DNA of 56,901 bases from Bacteroidaceae bacterium. Lineage in GTDB: Bacteria > Bacteroidota > Bacteroidia > Bacteroidales > Bacteroidaceae. The position numbers were made by a program, and so were the translations under genes. Below are positions 38,816 through 47,850 of the stretch, piece after piece (the stretch's first letter is position 1; every line of letters starts with the position of its first letter). The DNA lies in NCBI GenBank assembly GCA_024398635.1, contig JAKSIV010000014.1, positions 1 to 56,901 of the forward strand, read 5' to 3'. The notes beneath the pieces are model-generated. The model made no database searches, was not told the DNA's origin, and saw only the letters and a list, made by a program, of their open reading frames with translations.

Positions 38816-40954
38816 ATGGCAACATTACAGAAAATCAGAAGCAAAGGACCACTGCTTCTTATCGTTATCGGTCTTGCTATGCTGGCCTTCATTCTCGGTG
38901 ATGCATGGAAGATCATCCGTCCCAATCAGGGCATCCAGTATGTAGGCACCATCGCAGGTGAGGATATTACCGCAATGGACTTCCAGGATGAACTTGAGGT
39001 TTACACAGACGTAGTCAAGTTTGCTAACCAGATCAGTGATTTGACTGAAGAGGATCAGAATTCACTCAAGGATGAGGTTTGGGCTACCATGGTACGCAAC
39101 CGTATTCTCGAGAGCGAGGCCAAGGCCATAGGTCTGACCGTTACTGATGCAGAGGTTAGGGACGTGATAGAGCGCGGTAATGACCAGTTGCTTTCCAGAA
39201 CTCCGTTCAGCAATGCAGACGGCAGTTTTGACGCAGACGTCCTGAAGACTTTCCTGGCTTTCTATAACGAGATTGATGACGAGACAGTTTCTGCCGATGA
39301 GTATGCATACTACAAGAGCATGTACAACTACTGGCTTTTCATTGAGAAGAGCATCAAGAGCAATCTTCTGTATGCCAAATATTCAGCTCTTGTTGAAGGC
39401 GCAATCACAACAAATCCCATTGCAGCCAAGAACGCATTCGAGAACCGTATAATGAGAACCGATGTTCTTATGGCTTCTCTGCCTTACACAATGATTCCGG
39501 ATGCCGATGCAAAGGTTACCACATCTGATCTCAAGAAGGTTTACAATGAGGCTAAGCCGGCTCTTTACAACTATTCGGAGAATCGTGACATCGTCTATAT
39601 CGATTATGAGATCCTTCCCACTCAGGCAGACCGCGATGCACTGCTTGAGGAGATGAATGAGATAGTGGACCAGATGGAGTCAGATATTGATGACTACGCT
39701 GCATTCATGCGTCGTGCCGGTTCAGTAGTATCATTCAGCGAGGTTGCACGTTCTGCAAAGAACCTGCCCGAGGATGTTGCCGAAAGACTTGACTCAGTCA
39801 AGGTTGGCGGCGTGTTCGGCCCGTTCTACAATGCCTATGAAGATTCATACACCGCATTCAAGTACATCTCTGACGCTAAGGGATATGACTCAATCCAGTA
39901 TGCAATGATTCAGGTTGTCATGGATAATGATGAGGATGCCGAGAAGCGTGCCGACAGCATTATGACAGCTGCCAGAAAGAGAGGTGCAGACTTCAATGCC
40001 CTTGCTGAGAAATATGGTCAGGCTGCTCCCGAGCAGTGGATCGGCGCCGATTCATATGAGCCTGCTGCATTGAACGGTGAGAATGCCCTCTTCCTGAATA
40101 CCATGAACGATATGAAGAAGGGTGATGTCGCTAAGGTCAATGTTCAGGGCGGTATCCTGGTTATCAAGGTAACTGACGTCAAGACCCCGCTCAAGAAATA
40201 TAACCTTGCTATCGTTAAGCGTCCTGTAGAGTTCAGTGAGGAGACCAGCAATGCAGCTTATAACAGACTGAGTGCTTTCCTGTCACAGAATACTACTGTT
40301 GAGGACCTGAGACAGAATGCAGAGGATTCAGATTTCCGTCTGCTCTACTATCCCGGCTTTGAGAACTACAACCACACCATCGGTGGCGTCGCCAAGTCAC
40401 GCGAGGCATTGCGTTGGGCTTTTGAGGCTCAGGAAGGTGAGGTATCACGTATATATGAGGTTGGCAATGCCAATGATCATCTGCTTGCAGTAGGTGTTGA
40501 GAAGATTCATCCGCGCGGCACACGCAGCATAGAGGATGCTACTGCCACACTTTCACTCAAGACTCTCAACAGCAAGAAGTTTGATATGCTTAAGGGACAG
40601 CTTGCCGGCAAGAGTCTGGACGAGGTCAAGGCAATTGACGGAATCAGGATCGATACCGTCAAGTTCGTCAACTTCAACAATGATGCATTCATTTCATCCA
40701 TATATGCCAACGAGGCTATTGTAGGTCCGAGCGTATTCAATCTGGAGCAGAATGAGCTTACGGTTCCCATGAAGGGTGAGAATTGCGTATTCGTAGCAGA
40801 GAAGATCTCTCCTGATTCATACTCAGCTGAGTTTAATGTTGAGACAGAGTCACTGCGTACCCGCTCAATGGCATCAAGCCGTATCATGAGTGCTCTTATT
40901 GAGGAGCTCTACTATCAGGCTAAGGTTGTTGATATTCGCTACAAGATATTCTAA
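38816..40954 (+). CDS. PpiD/SurA-type peptidyl-prolyl isomerase
   Basis: 712 residues. One N-terminal membrane anchor (about 11-30), then a SurA-N type chaperone domain (about 40-200), and a parvulin-like rotamase region in the middle (about 330-470, with ADSIMTAARKRGADFNALAEKYGQ and MNDMKKGDVAKVNVQGG), then a long C-terminal domain. This is the PpiD layout: an inner-membrane-anchored periplasmic folding factor for exported and outer-membrane proteins. Own promoter; ends at a strong bidirectional terminator shared with ilvC. Confidence 0.88.
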   Translation: MATLQKIRSKGPLLLIVIGLAMLAFILGDAWKIIRPNQGIQYVGTIAGEDITAMDFQDELEVYTDVVKFANQISDLTEEDQNSLKDEVWATMVRNRILESEAKAIGLTVTDAEVRDVIERGNDQLLSRTPFSNADGSFDADVLKTFLAFYNEIDDETVSADEYAYYKSMYNYWLFIEKSIKSNLLYAKYSALVEGAITTNPIAAKNAFENRIMRTDVLMASLPYTMIPDADAKVTTSDLKKVYNEAKPALYNYSENRDIVYIDYEILPTQADRDALLEEMNEIVDQMESDIDDYAAFMRRAGSVVSFSEVARSAKNLPEDVAERLDSVKVGGVFGPFYNAYEDSYTAFKYISDAKGYDSIQYAMIQVVMDNDEDAEKRADSIMTAARKRGADFNALAEKYGQAAPEQWIGADSYEPAALNGENALFLNTMNDMKKGDVAKVNVQGGILVIKVTDVKTPLKKYNLAIVKRPVEFSEETSNAAYNRLSAFLSQNTTVEDLRQNAEDSDFRLLYYPGFENYNHTIGGVAKSREALRWAFEAQEGEVSRIYEVGNANDHLLAVGVEKIHPRGTRSIEDATATLSLKTLNSKKFDMLKGQLAGKSLDEVKAIDGIRIDTVKFVNFNNDAFISSIYANEAIVGPSVFNLEQNELTVPMKGENCVFVAEKISPDSYSAEFNVETESLRTRSMASSRIMSALIEELYYQAKVVDIRYKIF

Positions 40955-40970
40955 TCAATATCACATATAA

Positions 40971-41010
40971 AAAAGAAATCCCCCGGATGAACTCCGGGGG
41001 ATTTCTTTTT
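40971..41010. terminator. Bidirectional terminator between ppiD-like gene and ilvC
   Basis: A nearly perfect 16-bp stem: AAAAGAAATCCCCCGG (40971-40986) with CCGGGGGATTTCTTTT (40994-41009), loop of 7. It has T-runs on both strands, so it serves both convergent genes. Confidence 0.92.
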
Positions 41011-41026
41011 GTCGCTATATCGGAAA

Positions 41027-42067
41027 TCAGTTATTCTCAGGACGGAGCTTGCGTACAACTGCACCGGTCTGCCACATCTCGCTGTCACGCAGGGCAGCCA
41101 GCTCTTTCTCAAGACCCTCACGATAGCCGGGCTTTGAGTTGCTGTCAATTGAGATCTGAGCCTCGTTGCCGCACTTTACGCTGGCATAGAGCTTCTGTAC
41201 AACGGGCTTGATGGCATCGTGGAACGGTCCCATCCAGTCAAGGGCACCGCGCTGTGCTGTGGTTGAGCAGTTTGCATACATCCAGTCCATACCCTTCTGT
41301 GCAAAGAGAGGCATAAGTGACTGTGTGAGCTCCTCGACTGTTTCGTTGAATGCCTCAGAAGGAGTGTGGCCGTTCTCACGGAGAACCTCATACTGAGCCA
41401 GCAGCAGACCCTGGATGGCACCCATCAGTGATCCGCGCTCACCGGTAAGGTCTGATGTGGCCTCACGGATGAATGTGGTCTCGAACAGATAACCGGAACC
41501 TATACCGATACCGAAAGCCAGAACCTTCTCAAGTGCATGACCTGATGCATCCTGATAAACAGCGTATGAGCTGTTCAGGCCGCGGCCCTCGAGGAACATG
41601 GTACGCAGTGATGTACCTGAACCCTTGGGAGCAACCATGATTACATCGATATCCTTGGGAGGAACAACGCCTGTGCGGTCATTCCATGTGATTGCGAATC
41701 CGTGTGAGAAGTAGAGAGTCTTACCGGGAGTAAGGTAAGGCTTGATGTTGGGCCACTGCTGCATCTGTGCTGCATCTGAAAGAAGCATGCAGATGATGGT
41801 ACCCTTCTGTGCTGCCTCCTCGATAGAGAACAGAGTCTTGCCGGGAACCCAACCGTCTGCTACAGCCTTCTCAAAGGTCTTGCCCTGACGCTGGCCAACG
41901 ATTACGTTGAAACCGTTGTCACGCAGGTTGCATGCCTGGCCGGGGCCCTGAACGCCGTAACCAATAACTGCGATTATCTCATTCTTGAGTATCTCGCGGG
42001 CTTTCTCCAGCGGGAACTCCTCACGTGTCATAACCTCTTCTATGACACCGCCAAAGTTCATTTTCAT
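41027..42067 (-). CDS. ilvC: Ketol-acid reductoisomerase
   Basis: Second common step of valine and isoleucine synthesis: isomerises and reduces acetohydroxy acids with NADPH and magnesium. 346 residues, class I. GYGVQGPGQACNLRDNG Rossmann motif near residue 37, VGQRQGKTFEKA cofactor loop, DLTGERGSLMGAIQG metal-binding helix near 215, and the SLMPLFAQKG segment. Last gene of the ilvD-ilvB-ilvN-ilvC unit, 39 bp after ilvN. Confidence 0.95.
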   Translation of the reverse strand: MKMNFGGVIEEVMTREEFPLEKAREILKNEIIAVIGYGVQGPGQACNLRDNGFNVIVGQRQGKTFEKAVADGWVPGKTLFSIEEAAQKGTIICMLLSDAAQMQQWPNIKPYLTPGKTLYFSHGFAITWNDRTGVVPPKDIDVIMVAPKGSGTSLRTMFLEGRGLNSSYAVYQDASGHALEKVLAFGIGIGSGYLFETTFIREATSDLTGERGSLMGAIQGLLLAQYEVLRENGHTPSEAFNETVEELTQSLMPLFAQKGMDWMYANCSTTAQRGALDWMGPFHDAIKPVVQKLYASVKCGNEAQISIDSNSKPGYREGLEKELAALRDSEMWQTGAVVRKLRPENN

Positions 42068-42106
42068 AGTTTCTTGTTGTTTTTTTTATTGAGTTAATTA
42101 TCTGTT

Positions 42107-42658
42107 TCATTTCTTGCCGTATCTGGCCTCCATCTTGTCCAGATACTCGTTTACGTGCTCAATGCGTGCACGTGTAATTGCCACGCGGCCGGAACTTACA
42201 AACTGGAGCATACCTCCCTGTGCTGACAGCTCGCGGTTGAGTGCCGTGATATCTTCGGTGCGGCCCGTCTTCTCAATTACCGAGAAGGTTGAGTTTACCT
42301 CGATCAGCTTGGCGCCGTAGCGGCGTATGATCTTGGACATTTCGGGGTTCTCGGTCAGAACGCTGGTAACCACCTTATACAGTGCCACCTCCTGCATAAA
42401 TATCTCATCATCGGTAAAGAACTGGCACTGCAATACATCCACCTTCTTTTCTATCTGGTCCACGATTTTTACTATGGTCTCGCGGTCAGCCATCGCGGTG
42501 ATGGTGTAACGGTGCACACCCGGTATTGATGAGGCCGATACGTTCAGACTCTCGATGTTGACCTGACGGCGTGTGAAAACGGCGGTAACCTGGTTAAGGA
42601 TACCGGCTATGTTCTCGGAGTGAACAATCAGTGTGTAAAGTTTCTTCTCGTTCTCCAT
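42107..42658 (-). CDS. ilvN: Acetolactate synthase small (regulatory) subunit
   Basis: Binds valine and controls the IlvB catalytic subunit. 183 residues with an N-terminal ACT domain (YTLIVHSENIAGILNQVTAVFTRRQVNIESLNVS) and a second ACT-like half ending in an ALSS C-terminal domain. Starts 4 bp after ilvB. In Bacteroides relatives I recall an acyl-ACP thioesterase gene between ilvN and ilvC; here there is none. Confidence 0.93.
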   Translation of the reverse strand: MENEKKLYTLIVHSENIAGILNQVTAVFTRRQVNIESLNVSASSIPGVHRYTITAMADRETIVKIVDQIEKKVDVLQCQFFTDDEIFMQEVALYKVVTSVLTENPEMSKIIRRYGAKLIEVNSTFSVIEKTGRTEDITALNRELSAQGGMLQFVSSGRVAITRARIEHVNEYLDKMEARYGKK

Positions 42659-42662
42659 ATCT

Positions 42663-44360
42663 TTAGTCTATGCTAAAAATCATCTTATCCACCGGACTTC
42701 CCGGCTTGATCATAGGCATTACATTCTCCTCATCCATCACAGCTGCTTCAAGCAGGAACGGTCCCTTGGCGCTGATGAGCTGCTTGACGGCATCCTTAAG
42801 CTGTGAGCGGTCCGTTACCAGGGCGTAGGGGATATCGTAGCCTGCAGCAATCTTGCTGTAGTCGGGATTTATCATGTGGGTGCATGAGTATCGGCTATTG
42901 AACATCATCTGCTGCCACTGACGTACGTTGCCCAGGTAGGTGTTGTTCATAAGGATCATCTTGACGGGAGCACCGGTCTGCATGATAGTGCCCAGCTCCT
43001 GGATATTCATCTGGAAACCGCCGTCACCCATGAATGCCAGGATCATGCGGTCAGGAGCACCGAATGTGGCGCCTATGGCTGCGGGCATGCAGAATCCCAT
43101 TGTACCCAGGCCGCCGGATGTTACTATGCTGCGGGGCGTGCGGTATCTGAAATAGCGTGATGAGAACATCTGGTTCAGACCTACGTCATTTACAAGTACG
43201 GCATCTGCCGGAGCGGCATCGCTTACGGCTGTCACAACCTCACCCATCTTGAGCGGGCCATCGGCCGGATGGATGGCACTGTCAATTACCTTGTCATACT
43301 CCTCCTTGTCAAGCGGCTTGAAACTCTCAATCCACTCCTTGTGATCAGCCTTAGCCACACGCTCGGTTATGAGCTTGAGGGTAAGGCGGCAGTCACCAAG
43401 TACCGTTACATCGGGCTTTACGTTCTTGCCGAACTCTGACTTGTCTATATCCAGATGTATGATCTTAGCCTGCTTGGCGTATGTATCGAGTGTACCGGTT
43501 ACGCGGTCATCAAAACGCATACCGACGGCAATCAGCACATCGCACTCGTTTGTCTTTACGTTAGGAGCCAGGTTGCCGTGCATTCCCAGCATACCCATGT
43601 TGAGCGGGTGGTCACTGGGCAGGGCCGACAGTCCCAGCAGCGTGCGTGCTGCGGGTAGGTTGCCCTTCTCTATGAATGCAGCCAGTTCCTTTTCGGCATT
43701 GCCAAGCTCGACTCCGTGACCTACCAGGACAAGAGGTTTCTTGGCATTGTCTATAAGCTGTACTGCATCGTTAATCTGGCTCTCAATGGGATCGGGAGCG
43801 GGAATGTAACTGCGTACATATTCTATCTTGGCAGGCTTGAAGTCTATCTGCTGCATCTGCGCGGTCTTGGTAAAGTCAAGCACCACGGGACCAGGACGGC
43901 CTGAACCTGCAATATAGAATGCACGTGCCACAGCCCATGGAATATCCTCGGCGCGGCGTATCTGATAGCTCCACTTGGTGATAGGCTGGGTTACACCTAC
44001 CAGGTCAATCTCCTGGAAGGCATCGGTACCAAGGGCATCGGTACCAACCTGACCGGCAATCACCACGATGGGTGTGCTGTCAAGCATTGCGTCACTTATA
44101 CCTGTAATGGTATTTGTTGCGCCGGGTCCGCTGGTCACTATTGCTATACCGGTACGGCCCGATACTCGTGCGTAACCTTGTGCCGCATGTGTTGCACCCT
44201 GCTCATGACGTACCAGAATCTGCTTAAGGTCCTTCTGGTGGTCATACAGTGCATCAAATACCTTTATTATAGAACCGCCGGGGTATGCAAATACTGTATT
44301 GACTCCCTCGGCAAGCAATGCGCGGAGCATTGCCTCGGCTCCTGTTATCATATTGCTCAT
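42663..44360 (-). CDS. ilvB: Acetolactate synthase large (catalytic) subunit
   Basis: Condenses pyruvate with pyruvate or 2-oxobutyrate using thiamine diphosphate. 565 residues from ATG 44360 (MSNMITGAEAML), 7 bp after the ilvD stop; the longer frame starts with TTG and overlaps ilvD. TPP family motifs: catalytic Glu in LVRHEQGATHAAQGYARVSG, FAD/middle domain with GMLGMHGN, and the metal/TPP motif GDGGFQMNIQELGTI near residue 440. Confidence 0.95.
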   Translation of the reverse strand: MSNMITGAEAMLRALLAEGVNTVFAYPGGSIIKVFDALYDHQKDLKQILVRHEQGATHAAQGYARVSGRTGIAIVTSGPGATNTITGISDAMLDSTPIVVIAGQVGTDALGTDAFQEIDLVGVTQPITKWSYQIRRAEDIPWAVARAFYIAGSGRPGPVVLDFTKTAQMQQIDFKPAKIEYVRSYIPAPDPIESQINDAVQLIDNAKKPLVLVGHGVELGNAEKELAAFIEKGNLPAARTLLGLSALPSDHPLNMGMLGMHGNLAPNVKTNECDVLIAVGMRFDDRVTGTLDTYAKQAKIIHLDIDKSEFGKNVKPDVTVLGDCRLTLKLITERVAKADHKEWIESFKPLDKEEYDKVIDSAIHPADGPLKMGEVVTAVSDAAPADAVLVNDVGLNQMFSSRYFRYRTPRSIVTSGGLGTMGFCMPAAIGATFGAPDRMILAFMGDGGFQMNIQELGTIMQTGAPVKMILMNNTYLGNVRQWQQMMFNSRYSCTHMINPDYSKIAAGYDIPYALVTDRSQLKDAVKQLISAKGPFLLEAAVMDEENVMPMIKPGSPVDKMIFSID

Positions 44361-44367
44361 AATCTGC

Positions 44368-46170
44368 TCAATCAATAATTCTTACACCACCCTTATCGGC
44401 CGAACTTACCATATTGGCATATGCCTTGAGACTCTTTGCAACCACACGCTTGCGGGTAAGCGGGCGCATGGGACGCGCTGCGAGCTCGGCATCGCTCAGT
44501 CTTACGTTTATGCTGCGGGCCGGAATGTCTATCTCAATTATGTCACCGTCAACCACCTTGCCGATGGCACCGCCGTTGGCTGCCTCAGGTGATATGTGGC
44601 CGATGCTCAGACCTGATGTGCCGCCGCTGAAACGGCCGTCGGTAATCAGGGCGCAGGCCTTGCCCAGATGGCGTGACTTGATGTACGATGTGGGGTAGAG
44701 CATCTCCTGCATGCCGGGACCTCCCTTGGGGCCCTCGTGTGTGATTACAACCACATCGCCGGCCACGACCTTGCCTCCAAGTATGCCTTCTACGGCATCT
44801 TCCTGTGAGTCAAACACCTTGGCGGGTCCTGAGAATTTCCAGATGCTCTCGTCAACGCCTGCGGTCTTTACCACACAGCCGTCTACTGCTATGTTGCCCT
44901 TGAGGATTGCCAGACCGCCGTCCTTGGAGTAGGCGTGCTGCAGGTCGCGGATGCAACCGTTTGCGCGGTCAGTATCCAGCTCCTTATATGTGCTGTCCTG
45001 TGAACCCAGCTCAATGTTGAACTTGTTTGCCGGAGCAGTTGTATAAATACGCTTTGCCTCGGGATCAATGTTGTCCTTGAGTATGCTGTACTTGTCAATA
45101 AGCTCTCCGTATGTGTAGCCGGTTACGCTCTTGGCATCGGTGTGCAGCAGACCGCCTTTGGCAAGTTCACCAAGGATGTTGAGTACACCGCCTGCGCGGC
45201 CTACATCCTGTACGTGATACTTCTGGGTGTTGGGTGCAACCTTGCAGAGGCAGGGCACATTGCGTGACAGACGGTCAATGTCATCCATCCTGAAGTCAAC
45301 GCCGGCCTCGTATGCTACGGCAAGCAGGTGCAGTATGGTGTTGGTGGAACCGCCCATGGCGATATCCAGGTTCATTGCGTTCTCAAAGTTCTTTTTCTGG
45401 GCTATGCTGCGGGGCAGTACGCTCTCATCGCCCTGCTCATAGTATTTGAGGGCGTTCTTTACTATGAGCGCTGCGGCATCCTTCATCAGCTGCACGCGGT
45501 TCCTGTGCGTAGCCAGGATTGTGCCGTTGCCGGGAAGTGACATGCCCAGAGCCTCTGTAAGGCAGTTCATGGAGTTTGCGGTAAACATACCTGAGCAGCA
45601 TCCGCAACCCGGGCAGGCCGTACGCTCAATTGCTGCAACCTCATCATCCGATACTGTCTCATCGCCGGATTTGATCATTGTATCAATCAGGTCCAGATGG
45701 ACACCGTTAAGTTCGCCGGCCTCCATGGGGCCGCCGCTTACGAATACGGTGGGGATGTTAAGACGCATGGTAGCCATAAGCATACCCGGAGTAATCTTGT
45801 CGCAGTTGCTTATGCATACCAGGGCATCGGCCTTGTGAGCGTTTACCATATACTCGACGCTGTCGGCAATTATGTCACGTGAGGGCAGGGAGTAGAGCAT
45901 GCCGTCGTGCCCCATTGCAATACCGTCATCTATGGCTATGGTGTTGAATTCGGCGGCAAAACAACCAAGTTTCTCAATCTCCTTCTTGATTATCTGGCCG
46001 GCTTCATAAAGATGAGTGTGACCGGGTACAAACTGCGTGAAAGAGTTTGCTATTGCAATGATGGGCTTGCCCATCTGCTCCTTTTTCATGCCGTTGGCAA
46101 CCCACAGGGCGCGGGCTCCTGCCATGCGGCGACCCACGGTACACTGGTCACTTCTCAATGGAATCCTCAT
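44368..46170 (-). CDS. ilvD: Dihydroxy-acid dehydratase
   Basis: Dehydrates dihydroxy acids to 2-keto acids in valine and isoleucine synthesis, using an iron-sulfur cluster. 600 residues from ATG 46170 ([11 protein letters not shown]); the longer frame uses TTG 46179. Cluster and metal cysteines lie in [13 protein letters not shown] (near 120) and [18 protein letters not shown] (near 190); the C-terminal [14 protein letters not shown] and [10 protein letters not shown] motifs are present. First gene of the operon. Confidence 0.95.
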   Translation of the reverse strand: MRIPLRSDQCTVGRRMAGARALWVANGMKKEQMGKPIIAIANSFTQFVPGHTHLYEAGQIIKKEIEKLGCFAAEFNTIAIDDGIAMGHDGMLYSLPSRDIIADSVEYMVNAHKADALVCISNCDKITPGMLMATMRLNIPTVFVSGGPMEAGELNGVHLDLIDTMIKSGDETVSDDEVAAIERTACPGCGCCSGMFTANSMNCLTEALGMSLPGNGTILATHRNRVQLMKDAAALIVKNALKYYEQGDESVLPRSIAQKKNFENAMNLDIAMGGSTNTILHLLAVAYEAGVDFRMDDIDRLSRNVPCLCKVAPNTQKYHVQDVGRAGGVLNILGELAKGGLLHTDAKSVTGYTYGELIDKYSILKDNIDPEAKRIYTTAPANKFNIELGSQDSTYKELDTDRANGCIRDLQHAYSKDGGLAILKGNIAVDGCVVKTAGVDESIWKFSGPAKVFDSQEDAVEGILGGKVVAGDVVVITHEGPKGGPGMQEMLYPTSYIKSRHLGKACALITDGRFSGGTSGLSIGHISPEAANGGAIGKVVDGDIIEIDIPARSINVRLSDAELAARPMRPLTRKRVVAKSLKAYANMVSSADKGGVRIID

Positions 46171-46229
46171 AATATTCAATCTTTTCTGTATATATATTCA
46201 CAATTAGCCTCTCAGGCGTAATTGAACTG

Positions 46230-46259
46230 CAAAGTTACCTATTAAATAGGTAGTGCAAA
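46230..46259 (-). promoter_or_regulatory. ilv operon promoter with 17-bp operator-like palindrome
   Basis: Minus strand: TTTG (46259 to 46256), 18 bp, TAACTTTG (46237 to 46230), the full Bacteroidota pattern. The spacer is filled by a perfect palindrome, TACCTATT-A-AATAGGTA (46236-46252), which overlaps the first bases of the -7 box. A bound repressor would block RNA polymerase. Leader of about 50 bp to ilvD. Confidence 0.75.
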
Positions 46260-46341
46260 ACATTTTTATGCAAAATATGTTAGAAATATGGTCGTAAATT
46301 AAAAATAAAAAATGCATGAAGTGTGTTTGTTAAAAAAAACC

Positions 46342-46349
46342 TATATTTG
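46342..46349 (+). promoter_or_regulatory. -7 box of the structured RNA
   Basis: TATATTTG fits TAnnTTTG exactly; the predicted transcript start is near 46353-46356, at the foot of the first hairpin. Confidence 0.55.
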
Positions 46350-46351
46350 TA

Positions 46352-46594
46352 GGCACACCTATGGGTGCAGACATAATTACGAAAGTGTTTTCGTGTCCTT
46401 TATTGGAAATGTGGAAGTTTCTATCGCTGAAGGAACGCGGATATGCTTATCGCTCGTGCTATGATTATGCTGTCTGTTCCAGAAGGAACTGGTACTCCAT
46501 ATCAAGCCGAGTGTGGGGTACTATCATCGGTTTATTCAGCAAGGGTCTTCCACAACCTCCAATAAGTAAACGGGATTGGCTCCACACTTTTTTT
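46352..46594 (+). ncRNA. Structured small RNA, 6S-like (possible Bacteroidales-1/6S RNA)
   Basis: About 240 nt that fold well. 5' hairpin GCAC(A)CC/GGGTGC (46353-46368); perfect hairpin ACGAAA-GTGT-TTTCGT (46379-46394). A long-range stem in three nested steps: TTATTGG (46400-46406) with CCAATAA (46559-46565), TGTGGAAG (46410-46417) with CTTCCACA (46547-46554), GCTGAA (46426-46431) with TTCAGC (46535-46540). Then an open bubble carrying a small CCGA/TCGG hairpin on its 3' side, stem GATATG/CATATC (46440-46445, 46498-46503) and terminal hairpin GTTCC-AGAA-GGAAC (46476-46489). A run of seven Ts (46588-46594) ends it. One long imperfect hairpin with a central bubble is the 6S RNA plan. Identity as 6S is inference; the structure is read directly. 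Confidence 0.6.
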
Positions 46595-46644
46595 ATAGAA
46601 CTAACTGCCGCACAGGGGCCAGGCGGAATGGAGTAATAATCACA

Positions 46645-47091
46645 ATGAAAAAAGTTTTTTACGCGATTGCAATGGTTGCATTCCTGTTCTGTTCCTGTGA
46701 AAAGGAAGAGACGGCTCCAAGTCTTGTGGGCACTTGGGGATTAACCCAAGAAAAAGCTAGAATTGATTGGGGTGATGGTGATATTGAGAAAAGGAATGAT
46801 GAATATAACCCTAAAAAGCCTGAGGATGGTTGTCTAAAATTCGTCATTTCCCACAAGAGTGGTAACGAATATTCCGTGGTTGTCTATCTGTGTGATGAAG
46901 ATGATGAGTGGGAAAAGGAGGGTAAGTATTCGTTCACGGCTAAATCCGGCGTGATGGAGTTTGATGATGATGATTTGGGTGAGTGGGAATATACCCTCTC
47001 GAAAGATGAATTGAATATGAAGAGGGAGGATAAATACCAAAAAAAATACAAACGGAAAATTGAGTATACTTTTGAACGAATGAATGATTGA
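46645..47091 (+). CDS. Small lipoprotein (lipocalin-like), unknown function
   Basis: 148 residues from ATG 46645 (MKKVFYAIAMVAFLFCSC18). Lipobox FCSC, then a Glu/Lys-rich mature part with LVGTWGLTQEK, the usual opening of Bacteroidota lipocalin-like lipoproteins, and alternating beta strands (YSFTAKSGVMEFDDDD, YTLSKDELNM, IEYTFERM). It follows the structured RNA by 50 bp and ends at a terminator. Lower GC and a plainer codon mix than the flanking ilv and secA genes hint at an accessory origin. Confidence 0.72.
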   Translation: MKKVFYAIAMVAFLFCSCEKEETAPSLVGTWGLTQEKARIDWGDGDIEKRNDEYNPKKPEDGCLKFVISHKSGNEYSVVVYLCDEDDEWEKEGKYSFTAKSGVMEFDDDDLGEWEYTLSKDELNMKREDKYQKKYKRKIEYTFERMND

Positions 47092-47111
47092 GCATAAACA
47101 ATTATGCGAGG

Positions 47112-47147
47112 AAAGACGGTCGCAAATCAAATAATGCGACCGTCTTT
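47112..47147 (+). terminator. Terminator of the small lipoprotein gene
   Basis: Perfect 13-bp stem AAAGACGGTCGCA (47112-47124) with TGCGACCGTCTTT (47135-47147), loop of 10, followed by TTGTGATAA. On the other strand it lies just behind the DUF2442 gene and may serve that too. Confidence 0.8.
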
Positions 47148-47159
47148 TGTGATAAACTG

Positions 47160-47408
47160 TTAAATAGGTTGCCCGTACTCAAGGATGGTATCGGACGGAA
47201 GATCTACACGATCGTTCCAATATACGCATGTGCGTGATGAGTCCAGTCTGACATTTTGGAAAAGACCATACTCTGACTCAAGAACCTTGAAATCAGCCAA
47301 AGTCCTTATGTCATCCTTGACATCATACTCTACCTTCTTCCCGTCATCAAATTCAACGAGAAGAATGAAATCGTCAAGTGGTTGTATGCTCTTTATTCTG
47401 GGAACCAT
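47160..47408 (-). CDS. DUF2442 protein
   Basis: 82 residues. IKSIQPLDDFILLVEFDDGKKVEYDV is typical of DUF2442, followed by LADFKVLESEYGLFQNVRLD and CVYWNDRVDLPSDTILEYG. Small, cytoplasmic, function unknown. Its ATG lies 7 bp after the DUF4160 stop, a pairing seen widely in bacteria and sometimes proposed as toxin-antitoxin-like. Confidence 0.85.
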   Translation of the reverse strand: MVPRIKSIQPLDDFILLVEFDDGKKVEYDVKDDIRTLADFKVLESEYGLFQNVRLDSSRTCVYWNDRVDLPSDTILEYGQPI

Positions 47409-47415
47409 AAAATGA

Positions 47416-47670
47416 TCACTTTAGTGGGTCCAATTTAGTAATAATTTGTGTATTCCACATCTCCATCAACTTATTATAGTTGTTTTCTAGCCATTCTTTT
47501 ACCAAACTTTGTGCTTTAGGCGGTAAATCTCCGTCAATCATCTCAAAGGTATTGATGTCAAAAATTCCTACGCATTCATTGTATATAGCATGAATGTGAG
47601 CTGGCTCGTGTTCTTTTGGTTTGAAAAACATCTTGATGATAATTCCATAAAATCTACAAATCTCAGGCAT
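47416..47670 (-). CDS. DUF4160 protein
   Basis: 84 residues. MPEICRFYGIIIKMFFKPKEHEPAHIHA is the DUF4160 signature (PxHIHA); the rest is a small alpha/beta protein with a C-terminal helix. First gene of the DUF4160-DUF2442 pair; TATATTTG (47711 to 47704) is an exact -7 box 34 bp upstream. Function unknown. Confidence 0.85.
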   Translation of the reverse strand: MPEICRFYGIIIKMFFKPKEHEPAHIHAIYNECVGIFDINTFEMIDGDLPPKAQSLVKEWLENNYNKLMEMWNTQIITKLDPLK

Positions 47671-47703
47671 AGTTTTAATTGTTTGATGGTGTTAAATTTT
47701 TGG

Positions 47704-47791
47704 CAAATATAACGTTTTTGTTTGAAATGAAGGTTGTAGTCAAGTTGATGTGATAAAAATGTCGTGTTTTCTTGTAAAAAATGTACTTTTG
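47704..47791. promoter_or_regulatory. Divergent -7 boxes for DUF4160 pair and secA
   Basis: Minus strand TATATTTG (47711 to 47704) for the DUF4160 gene. Plus strand TACTTTTG (47784-47791), 60 bp before the secA ATG. Both match TAnnTTTG exactly; clear -33 boxes were not found. Confidence 0.55.
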
Positions 47792-47850
47792 CATTTCGGC
47801 ACGGATTTTGCGTGCTTTGTGTAAGTAGTAACAAATAACAATACCGCATA

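Noticed and set aside
46361..46636. 91-residue open frame over the structured RNA region
   Set aside because: It lies exactly over the nested complementary blocks and T-run, its composition is not protein-like, and the hairpins explain the sequence better.
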